From: Caldilineae bacterium
GTDB taxonomy: Bacteria > Chloroflexota > Anaerolineae > Epilineales > Epilineaceae
Assembly: GCA_020634625.1 (NCBI GenBank)
Contig: JACKBJ010000010.1
Coordinates: 55,529-119,528 of the forward strand
Direction: 5' to 3'
DNA length: 64,000 nt
The notes beneath the pieces were generated by a model, which searched no databases, was not told the DNA's origin, and saw nothing but the letters and a program-made list of their open reading frames with translations. The translations under genes and the position numbers were made by a program. Every line of letters starts with the position of its first letter. The first letter of the stretch is position 1. This document shows, in pieces, positions 1 to 6,328 of this stretch.

Positions 1-123
1 CGGGTGGCGCGCGGCGGCGGCTGGTGCTACGGCGCCCCGCACATCATCACCACCATGCGCTACACCCTCTACCCGGATGCCCGCAACTACAACCTCGGCC
101 TGCGGCTCGCGCGCGAGCGCTGA
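1..123 (+). CDS. C-terminus of a formylglycine-generating-enzyme (SUMF1/FGE)-like protein, partial
   Basis: The first 40 codons are open and end at TGA 121-123; the start lies before the window. The residues read RVARGGGWCYGAP, then about 14 more, then RNYNLGLRLARER. This matches the closing segment of the FGE-sulfatase/SUMF1 fold, where a 'RV-RGGSW' strand is followed by 'R-N-N-GFR-A'. Family members oxidise a cysteine to formylglycine in sulfatases, or act as EgtB-like sulfoxide synthases, or are non-enzymatic C-type-lectin-like domains; the tail cannot separate these. The next gene is a ribosomal protein with its own promoter, so this gene probably ends its transcript here. Confidence 0.6.
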   Translation, partial: RVARGGGWCYGAPHIITTMRYTLYPDARNYNLGLRLARER

Positions 124-192
124 TGGAGCCCGAGCGCCGGCGTCGGTTCCCCGAGCCGGTGGGATCCGGCCGGCCTGGCGCCGCGAGTTGGT

Positions 193-223
193 TTGGCGAG
201 CCCGGCGCCGCGTGCTATATAAT
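193..223 (+). promoter_or_regulatory. Sigma-70-type promoter of the rpsF-ssb-rpsR operon
   Basis: TATAAT at 218-223 is a perfect -10 in otherwise GC-rich DNA. TTGGCG at 193-198 is a fair -35 (4 of 6) with a 19-bp spacer. It would leave a leader of about 80 nt before the rpsF ATG at 309. Confidence 0.7.
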
Positions 224-308
224 CAAGTCTTCCAATTGAGATCCACCGGTTCTCACCTTTCTACCCTGGGCGCTGTCTCGGGGCAAACCCGCGGAAAGGA
301 GTTTCTTG

Positions 309-641
309 ATGCGTGAATACGAAGCGATGTTCATTTTGCAGCCCGGACTGGACGACGACGGCGTCAACGCCTTCGTCGAGAAGGTCAGCGCCGTCGTCAC
401 CGAGAAGGCCGGCGAGGTAAGCACCAGCGGCCAGCTCGCCGACAAGCGCGGCAACGTGTCGGTCGTCACCGAGGGCTGGAAGAAGCGGCGTCTGGCCTAC
501 CCCATCAAGGGCGTTCGCGAGGGCTATTACGTGGTCCTCGGCTTCAAGGGCTCCAGCGAGACCCTCGACGCGCTCGACTACTCGGTTCGCTACAACGAGG
601 ATGTCATCCGCCACCTGGTCCTGCGCACCGACGAGGACTGA
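309..641 (+). CDS. rpsF: 30S ribosomal protein S6
   Basis: This 110-residue protein opens MREYEAMFILQPG, the standard S6 N-terminus. It also carries the conserved RRLAYPIKG and GYYVVLGF strands of the ferredoxin-like fold. S6 binds S18 in the platform of the 30S subunit. ATG 309 is preferred to TTG 306 because the Shine-Dalgarno AAAGGAG (295-301) lies 7 nt before the ATG but only 4 nt before the TTG. It is the first gene of rpsF-ssb-rpsR, a widely conserved order; the cistrons are 28 and 56 nt apart, so cotranscription is likely. The length is normal. Confidence 0.97.
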   Translation: MREYEAMFILQPGLDDDGVNAFVEKVSAVVTEKAGEVSTSGQLADKRGNVSVVTEGWKKRRLAYPIKGVREGYYVVLGFKGSSETLDALDYSVRYNEDVIRHLVLRTDED

Positions 642-669
642 GCCGGCAGGCGGATCTGAGGGGGGCACC

Positions 670-1029
670 ATGACATCTGGCTTGAACAAGGCCATGCTGA
701 TCGGCCGGATCGGCCGCGCCCCCGAGACGCGCTTCACGCCCAGCGGCGTCGCCGTCACCACCTTCGCCATCGGCGTACCCCGCGATTGGCGCGGTCCCGA
801 CGGCGAGCACAACCACGCCGTCGACTGGTTCAACGTCGTGGCCTGGGGTGAACTGGCGGAGCAGTGCGGACGACTGCTTGACGAGAACGACTCGGCCTTC
901 GTGGAAGGACGGCTTCAGGTCAGGACCTGGACCGACGCCGAGGGCCATCGCCACCACCAAACCGAGATCGTGGCCGCTCAAGTCCTGCCGCTCGGATCCG
1001 GCGCCGAATCGACCGAGGACGACGGCTGA
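670..1029 (+). CDS. ssb: Single-stranded DNA-binding protein
   Basis: This 119-residue protein has one OB fold (residues 5-105), with NKAMLIGRIGRAPETRFTPSG, VTTFAIGV and DWFNVVAWGELAEQC as landmarks. It coats single-stranded DNA in replication and repair. ATG 670 follows a GAGGGGGG Shine-Dalgarno (658-665) and lies between rpsF and rpsR, the usual place. The C-terminus is odd: it stops soon after the OB fold with ESTEDDG and has neither the long Gly/Pro linker nor the DDxPF-like tip that recruits partner proteins. A second, full-length SSB may exist elsewhere in the genome, but that is inference. Confidence 0.95.
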   Translation: MTSGLNKAMLIGRIGRAPETRFTPSGVAVTTFAIGVPRDWRGPDGEHNHAVDWFNVVAWGELAEQCGRLLDENDSAFVEGRLQVRTWTDAEGHRHHQTEIVAAQVLPLGSGAESTEDDG

Positions 1030-1085
1030 GGCGAGTCGGTCACGCAACCCCAACCCGAGACGACCAACACAGGGAGAAGAACCTC

Positions 1086-1358
1086 ATGTATCGAGGCAGG
1101 CGAAGCGGGCCGGGCAGCTCCGATGGACCGCGCGGCCGTGGGGCGAGCGTCCCCAAGGACCCCAAAGAGATCAACTTCAAGAACGTCGATCTGCTCGAGC
1201 GATTCCTGGACGACGGCGGCCGCATCCGCTCGCGCCGGCGAACGCGCATCGACGCCAAGAACCAGCGCCGCATCACGCGTGCCGTGAAGCACGCGCGTTA
1301 CATGGCGCTTCTGCCCTACACCCACGATCACGTTCGCCTCTTCGGCGGCCGTAGCTAA
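1086..1358 (+). CDS. rpsR: 30S ribosomal protein S18
   Basis: This 90-residue protein carries the S18 core: KEINFKNVDLLERFLDDGG, RRRTRIDAKNQRRITRAVKHAR and the ending YMALLPY. A basic N-terminal tail rich in Gly and Arg precedes it. It pairs with S6 and contacts 16S rRNA. The start ATG follows AGGGAGAAG at 1071-1079. It is the third gene of the operon, and the foldase gene begins 15 nt after its stop, so all four are probably on one transcript that ends at the hairpin near 3340. Confidence 0.96.
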   Translation: MYRGRRSGPGSSDGPRGRGASVPKDPKEINFKNVDLLERFLDDGGRIRSRRRTRIDAKNQRRITRAVKHARYMALLPYTHDHVRLFGGRS

Positions 1359-1373
1359 CGCGAGGCATCTGAA

Positions 1374-3290
1374 ATGGCCAAACGCGTATCCAAGCGCAAG
1401 CAGGAGAAGGTGCTCTCGCCGACCGAGATGCGCCGCAAGCTGCTGATCGAACGCAAGCACCGCGCCGAGTCGCGTGCCGTCTTCTCGGTGCTGATCCCAG
1501 TGCTGGTGCTGCTGGCCGGCTTCCTGGGCTACGGCGCCTACGCCGAGCTGTGGCGCACGCCGCGCGAGCCCATCGCCCGCGTCAACGACGAGGCGATCAC
1601 GACCGGCGTCTTCCAGAAGCGCATCGGCTGGGAGCGGGTCCAGCTCATCAACAGCCTCGAGAACATCCGTGGCCTTGCGCTGAGCACCGACCCGAGCTTC
1701 ATCACCAACCTGGCCAACCAGCAGCGCAGCGGTCTGGCCTCCAATGCGGTCGATCAGCTCATCGACGAGGCGATGATCCGCCAGGAAGCGGAGTCGCGCG
1801 GCATCACGGTCAGCGACCGCGAGGTCCGCAACTACATCATCAGCAACACGCTCGCCTCGGTCCTGCTGGCGCCCCCGCCCACACCCGCGAGCGAAGAACC
1901 CGACACGCCCACCGACGAGGCCGCAGCGGGTGACGAAGCCGCGGCGGGCGACGAGGCCGCGGCGGGCGACGAAGCCGCAGCCGGCGACGAAGTCGCGGCG
2001 GGCGACGAGGCCGCGGCGGGTGACGAAGCCGCGGCGGGCGACGAGGCCGCGGCCGGCGACGAGGCCGCAGCGGGCGACGAAGCGGCGGCGGGCGACGAAG
2101 CCGCAGCCGGCGACGAAGCTGCCGCTGAAGACGAAGCCGCAGCCGGCGACGAGGCCGCCGCTGACGACGAGGCCGCAGCCGGCGACGAGGCCGCCGCTGA
2201 CGACGAGGCCGCCAGCACCAAGCCCACGGATCCGGACGAAGTCACCGACGAGGATTTCGACGACGCGGTCAAGAACTACCTGGAAGCACAGTTCACGACC
2301 GCCAACATCGACCGCGCCGAGTACTTCGACATCGTTCGCCAGGCCGTCTATCGCGAGAAGCTCAACACGGCCCTCGGCGACGAGATCGAAACGACCGCGC
2401 CGCAAGCCAATCTGGACTACCTGCTGTTCCGCGACAAGGCGACCGCCGACGCGGCGACGGCGGCACTGTCCGATGGGGGCAGTTGGGACAACGTCACCAA
2501 GACCTTTGGCCCTCGCGACGAACCCAGCCCCGACGAGAGCGCGGCGGCCGACGACAGCGCAGCGGCCGACGACAGCGCAGCGGCCGACGACAGCGCAGCG
2601 GCCGACGACAGCGCAGCGGCCGACGATACCGCGGCGACTGACGACACCACGGCGACTGACGACACCACGGCGGCTGACGACACCACGACGGCCGACGACA
2701 GCGCGACGGCCGACGACAGCGCGACGGCCGACGACAGCGCGACGGCCGACGATAGCGCGACGGCCGATGACAGCGCGGCGGCCGATGACAGCGCGGCGGC
2801 CGAAGCGGCCACGCCGGCGCCGACGGCCCTGCCCACACCCGAACCGGAGCCCTACGCCTTCGAGCTGGGTGAGGCGACCTGGTACACCCGCGATGCTGCG
2901 CTGCAGCGGTTGGGCCTGAACGATGCCAACGCCGACAAGGTGTTCGAGCTCGAGGCCGGCGCGACCAGCGAGGCGATCCAGGGCAGCCGCGGCTTCTACG
3001 TCATCCGCGTGATCGAGAAGGACGAGGCCCGCGAGCTGGAGGCGGCCGATCTCGAGGCCAAGCGTTCGGCGGCGGTCGACACCTGGTTGACCGATCAGCG
3101 GCTTTCGGCGGACATCCAGCGCTTCGCCTACGAGGACAAGATCCCGGCGGAGCCGGCCTGGTTCATCAGCAGCTTCGAGCAGATCACCGGGTCCTCCTTG
3201 TCCTTGCCGACGCTGGACGTCCCGACGATCGTCACCAGCCAGCCGCCGGTCGACGAAGGCGCCGCGGCCGGCAGCACCGACGGCGGCTGA
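1374..3290 (+). CDS. SurA/PpiC-like membrane-anchored foldase with two acidic repeat inserts
   Basis: The protein has 638 residues. A basic cytoplasmic N-terminus (1-33) precedes one membrane anchor (about 36-57). A SurA-N-like helical domain follows, starting REPIARVNDEAITTGVFQKR (64-83) and including VDQLIDEAMIRQEAESRGI. Residues 181-282 are 17 near-identical 6-residue units of the form DEAAAG. After a second helical stretch, LDYLLFRDKATADAATAAL (near 350) looks like the first strand and helix of a parvulin domain. A second acidic tract of DDSAAA-type units (about 387-480) interrupts it. The domain then resumes with LGEATWYTRD, FELEAGATSEAIQGSRGFYVIRV. The family folds secreted proteins outside the membrane. 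Whether this parvulin still isomerises prolines is uncertain. The two repeat tracts look like spacers. Confidence 0.82.
   Translation: MAKRVSKRKQEKVLSPTEMRRKLLIERKHRAESRAVFSVLIPVLVLLAGFLGYGAYAELWRTPREPIARVNDEAITTGVFQKRIGWERVQLINSLENIRGLALSTDPSFITNLANQQRSGLASNAVDQLIDEAMIRQEAESRGITVSDREVRNYIISNTLASVLLAPPPTPASEEPDTPTDEAAAGDEAAAGDEAAAGDEAAAGDEVAAGDEAAAGDEAAAGDEAAAGDEAAAGDEAAAGDEAAAGDEAAAEDEAAAGDEAAADDEAAAGDEAAADDEAASTKPTDPDEVTDEDFDDAVKNYLEAQFTTANIDRAEYFDIVRQAVYREKLNTALGDEIETTAPQANLDYLLFRDKATADAATAALSDGGSWDNVTKTFGPRDEPSPDESAAADDSAAADDSAAADDSAAADDSAAADDTAATDDTTATDDTTAADDTTTADDSATADDSATADDSATADDSATADDSAAADDSAAAEAATPAPTALPTPEPEPYAFELGEATWYTRDAALQRLGLNDANADKVFELEAGATSEAIQGSRGFYVIRVIEKDEARELEAADLEAKRSAAVDTWLTDQRLSADIQRFAYEDKIPAEPAWFISSFEQITGSSLSLPTLDVPTIVTSQPPVDEGAAAGSTDGG
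1914..2219 (+). repeat. In-frame 18-bp tandem repeat, tract 1 (DEAAAG units)
   Basis: About 17 tandem 18-bp units such as GACGAGGCCGCGGCGGGC encode DEAAAG with few variants (DEVAAG, DEAAAE, DEAAAD). Third-position differences between units suggest the tract is old enough to have diverged or is selected at the protein level. Slippage could change its length without shifting frame. Confidence 0.95.
2534..2813 (+). repeat. In-frame 18-bp tandem repeat, tract 2 (DDSAAA/DDTTA units)
   Basis: About 15 units of 18 bp, based on GACGACAGCGCAGCGGCC, encode DDSAAA, DDTTAT and DDSATA. It is a different unit from tract 1 but has the same length and acidic character. The tract lies inside the parvulin-like domain. 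Confidence 0.95.
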
Positions 3291-3337
3291 GCCCGCGCGG
3301 CGCGAGCCGCCAGCAGCCACGCTTCTCGCCGATCAAC

Positions 3338-3366
3338 GAGCGCCCGGAACGCCATTCCGGGCGCTC
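3338..3366 (+). terminator. Terminator hairpin after the rpsF-to-foldase operon
   Basis: A perfect 12-bp stem pairs GAGCGCCCGGAA with TTCCGGGCGCTC around the 5-nt loop CGCCA. It is followed by the T-containing GTCTGTTGT. It starts 48 nt after the foldase stop, in the convergent gap before a minus-strand gene. Confidence 0.8.
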
Positions 3367-3488
3367 GTCTGTTGTCGCCACCGCTTCGGCAACGCCGTGC
3401 AGCCCGTTGCGCCATGTCCGCCCCGCGGGCGCGTGGTCCCTAGGCACTCACGGCGGCCACGGCAGCCGCGGCCGTGGCCGGTGCCGGT

Positions 3489-4697
3489 CTAGACCGCCGC
3501 CAGGCCGCGGGCCAGATCGGCGATGATGTCCCCGGCCGCTTCGATCCCGCAGGACAGGCGCACCAGGCCCTCGCCGATACCCTGTGCGGCGCGATCCTCG
3601 GGCGACAAGCCGCGGTGAGAGGTGAAGGCCGGCGCCGAGATCGTCGTGCCGACATCCGCCAGGCTCGGCGCCATTCGGATCATCGACAGGCCGCCCAGGA
3701 AGCGCTCGAAGGCCGCCCGACCCCCGCCCGGCCCGTCCGACGGCAGGTCGAAGGCGATCATGCCGCCGTACCCGTGCTGCAGGATGCGTTGCGCGACGGC
3801 ATGGGTCGGGTGGCTCGCCAGCCCGGGGTAGTGAGTCGCGGCGACCTTGGGCTGCCCGGCCAGCCACTCGGCCACCACCTGGCCGTTCTCGACATGCCGC
3901 GCCATGCGCAGATGCAGCGTGCGCAAGCCGCGCTGGGTCAGCCAGGCCTCCTGCGGCGCCAGGTTGCTGCCCACCGCGCGCATGACGCCCCGGGCCGGTT
4001 CGACCAGCGCCTTGGGGCCCACCGCCAGGCCGGCGATCAGATCGCCGTGGCCACCGAAGTACTTGGTGGCGCTGTGCACCACCAGGTCGGCACCCAGCTC
4101 CAGCGGCCGGCAGAGGTAGGGCGTGGTGAAGGTGCTGTCGACCACCAGCCGCGCGCCGGCCGCCCGCGCGATCTCGGCCAGGCGTGGCAGGTCGGCCGCC
4201 ACCAGCGTCGGGTTGGACAAGGGCTCGGTGTACAGCACGCGGGTCCCCTCGGGCAGCCCGGCCTCGATCTGCTCGGGCTGCAGGTGGCTGATCCGAATGC
4301 CGAGCCGCGACAGATGCTTGTCGATCAGCGTGCGGGTGTTGCCGTAGATGTTGGTGGTGGTCACCAGGCGATCGCCGGCCGAGAGCAGCGAGAGCAGCAC
4401 GCTCGAGATCGCGCCCATGCCCGAAGCCGCGGCCATGGCGTCCTCGGCACCTTCCAGGCGCGCGACCGCCAGCTCGAGCGCCCGGACCGTCGGGTTGCCT
4501 GCTCTCGAGTACGCGTAGATCTCGGGGTCGTCGACGAAGGCTCGCGTCATCAGGTCCAACGTCGGAATGTCGAAGACCGAAGCCTGGAAGATCGGCGGAG
4601 AAAGGGGCGGCGTCTGCATGCCCAGGCCGGGCACGTCCGGACCGGCGCCGGCATGCACGCAGGTGGCGTCGAAGGAGTCGGGCTGCTCGTGGCTCAT
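3489..4697 (-). CDS. Cys/Met-metabolism PLP-dependent enzyme (cystathionine gamma-synthase/lyase-like)
   Basis: This 402-residue protein is the usual size for the transsulfuration family. YAYSRAGNPTVRALE (61-75), ASGMGAISSVLLSLLSAGD and HSATKYFGGH with the PLP lysine K212 are diagnostic. The C-terminal domain has the family SVGIE-type motif as LSCGIE. Family members cleave or build cystathionine, or eliminate thiols from methionine or homocysteine. The segment NIYGNTR replaces the YGCTF loop of methionine gamma-lyase, so a classical methioninase is unlikely; synthase, lyase and sulfhydrylase remain possible. ATG 4697 (MSHEQPDSF) is chosen because homology starts directly after it. The beta-CASP gene upstream ends 110 nt away, so a shared transcript is possible but not shown. 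Confidence 0.9.
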   Translation of the reverse strand: MSHEQPDSFDATCVHAGAGPDVPGLGMQTPPLSPPIFQASVFDIPTLDLMTRAFVDDPEIYAYSRAGNPTVRALELAVARLEGAEDAMAAASGMGAISSVLLSLLSAGDRLVTTTNIYGNTRTLIDKHLSRLGIRISHLQPEQIEAGLPEGTRVLYTEPLSNPTLVAADLPRLAEIARAAGARLVVDSTFTTPYLCRPLELGADLVVHSATKYFGGHGDLIAGLAVGPKALVEPARGVMRAVGSNLAPQEAWLTQRGLRTLHLRMARHVENGQVVAEWLAGQPKVAATHYPGLASHPTHAVAQRILQHGYGGMIAFDLPSDGPGGGRAAFERFLGGLSMIRMAPSLADVGTTISAPAFTSHRGLSPEDRAAQGIGEGLVRLSCGIEAAGDIIADLARGLAAV

Positions 4698-4807
4698 GGC
4701 TGCGGTCCCTGGTCGGATGCGAACGGATCGTGGGGTTGGCGGATGGTCCAACCCCTTCGAGACGCGGCGGCGGGCCTCGGTTCCAGGGCGCCCGGAATCG
4801 CGCGGCC

Positions 4808-6211
4808 CTAGAGGTCGAAGATCTGGCCGCGCTCGGGCACCTCGACGTGCTGGAGGCCGGCCTCGCGCAGCGCCGCCGAGAAGGCGAACATCGGCTGCGG
4901 CTCGCCATGGACCAGGAAGCTGCGCCGCAGCTTGCCGCCCCGATGCGTCCGCAGCGCCCAATCGAGCAGCTCGTCGCGGTCGGCGTGGGCGCTGTAGCCG
5001 TTGATCTTGTCGACCCGCGCTCGGATCTCGTGCTCCTCGCCGAAGATGCGGACCGGGCTCTCGCCCTCCAGGATCCGACGCCCCAGGGTGCCTTCGGCCT
5101 GGAACCCGACGAACAGGATGATGCTGTTGGGCTCGTCGGCATGGTTCTTCAGATGGTGCAGGATGCGGCCGCCCTCGCACATGCCCGAGGCGCTGATGAT
5201 CACCGCCGGCGTCTCGAGCGTGTTGAGCCGCATCGATCCCTCGACCTCGCGCACGTAGGTCAGGTTCCGAAAGCCCAGCGGGTCCTTGTCATCGTCGCGC
5301 ATCAGGGCGTCGAGCATGTCCTGGTCGTAGCATTCCGGATGCAGCCGGAACACGTCGGTGGCCTTGACCGCCAAGGGGCTGTCGACGTAGATGTCGACCG
5401 TCGGCAGCTGGCCGGTCTCCCAGAGCTCGTTGAGCCGGTAGACCAGCTCCTGCGTGCGGCCGACGGCAAAGCTGGGGATGATCAGCTTGCCGCCCGAGCT
5501 GCTGATGGTCTCGATGCAGGCCTCGAGCTTCTGCCTGGCCTCGCCCGAGCCCTCGTGCAGGCGGTCGCCGTAGGTGCTCTCGATGATCATGTAGTCGACG
5601 TCGCTGGCCACCTCCGGGTCGCGCAGGATGGGCTGGCCGTTGCGGCCGATGTCGCCGCTGAAGACCAGCCGCTCGTGGCGGCCATCCTCCTCGAGGTCGA
5701 GCACGACGCTGGCGGCGCCGAGGATGTGGCCCGCGTTGATGAAGTGAACCGTCACGCCGGGCACCGGCGAGAAGGGGCGCTCGAAGTCGACCGTCCGGAA
5801 GCAGCGCAGCGCCTCGACCGCATCCGGCTGCTCGTAGAGCGGCTCGAAGAGCGCCTTGCCCTGCGCCTGGCGCTTGCGGTTGACGTAGCGCACGTCGCTT
5901 TCCTGGATATGCGCCGAGTCCAGCAGCATGTGGGCGCACAGGTCGCGCGTGGCGGAGGTGGCGTAGATGTGGCCGCTGTAGCCGTTCTTGACCAGGGTCG
6001 GCAGGTTGCCGCTGTGGTCGATATGGGCATGCGACAGGATCACGGCATCGATCGAGCGCGCGTCGAACGGCAGGTCGCGGTTGATCGCGAACGCCTCTTT
6101 GCGCCGGCCCTGATAGAGCCCGCAATCGAGCAGCACCCGATGGCCGTTCACCTCCAAGAGGTGCATCGAACCGGTGACGGTGCGCGCGGCACCCCAGAAC
6201 TGAAGCTGCAT
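4808..6211 (-). CDS. Beta-CASP metallo-beta-lactamase RNase (CPSF/KH-less archaeal-type family)
   Basis: This 467-residue protein begins MQLQFWGAARTVTGSMHLLE, the standard opening of the bacterial Ysh1/CPSF73-like exonuclease family. The metal site HAHIDH sits at H61, H63, D65 and H66. Later metal and CASP motifs include NAGHILGA, VFSGDIGR and ASGMCEGGRILHHL. The C-terminal Zn-dependent RNA-metabolism motif is NGYSAHADRDEL. Relatives cut or trim RNA and need two zinc ions. The start has a GAGGAGAG-type Shine-Dalgarno on the minus strand. Its upstream region is shared with the divergent P-type ATPase and contains a 22-nt perfect palindrome. The exact RNA substrate cannot be read from sequence. 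Confidence 0.9.
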   Translation of the reverse strand: MQLQFWGAARTVTGSMHLLEVNGHRVLLDCGLYQGRRKEAFAINRDLPFDARSIDAVILSHAHIDHSGNLPTLVKNGYSGHIYATSATRDLCAHMLLDSAHIQESDVRYVNRKRQAQGKALFEPLYEQPDAVEALRCFRTVDFERPFSPVPGVTVHFINAGHILGAASVVLDLEEDGRHERLVFSGDIGRNGQPILRDPEVASDVDYMIIESTYGDRLHEGSGEARQKLEACIETISSSGGKLIIPSFAVGRTQELVYRLNELWETGQLPTVDIYVDSPLAVKATDVFRLHPECYDQDMLDALMRDDDKDPLGFRNLTYVREVEGSMRLNTLETPAVIISASGMCEGGRILHHLKNHADEPNSIILFVGFQAEGTLGRRILEGESPVRIFGEEHEIRARVDKINGYSAHADRDELLDWALRTHRGGKLRRSFLVHGEPQPMFAFSAALREAGLQHVEVPERGQIFDL

Positions 6212-6235
6212 GATCGGGCTCTCCTCTGCGCTCGG

Positions 6236-6257
6236 GGCGGTCGATGCATCGACCGCC
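6236..6257. promoter_or_regulatory. 22-nt perfect palindrome in a divergent promoter region, candidate operator
   Basis: The inverted repeat GGCGGTCGATG/CATCGACCGCC has no spacer. It lies between the beta-CASP gene (starting at 6211, leftward) and the ATPase (starting at 6329, rightward). The symmetry suits a dimeric repressor such as a metal sensor, but no regulator gene is adjacent. It could also form a cruciform or RNA hairpin. Confidence 0.5.
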
Positions 6258-6314
6258 TATAGTGTGCCACAGATCGCCGGCCGCGCCGTGCCGGCACGCC
6301 GGTAGGGCATGCGG

Positions 6315-6320
6315 TATCAT
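6315..6320 (+). promoter_or_regulatory. Candidate -10 box just before the P-type ATPase
   Basis: TATCAT (5 of 6) ends 8 nt before ATG 6329, so transcription would begin at or next to the start codon. No Shine-Dalgarno is visible, which agrees with a leaderless message. No good -35 was found. Confidence 0.45.
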
Positions 6321-6328
6321 TGACCCCC

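Noticed and set aside
978..3320. A 780-codon open frame antisense to the foldase gene, with similar long frames elsewhere
   Set aside because: Long open antisense frames are expected in very GC-rich DNA. This one is made of reversed repeat codons and contains no recognisable domain.
3489..4697. Methionine gamma-lyase annotation for the PLP enzyme
   Set aside because: The loop that carries the active-site Cys in that enzyme reads NIYGNTR here, so only the broader family is supported.
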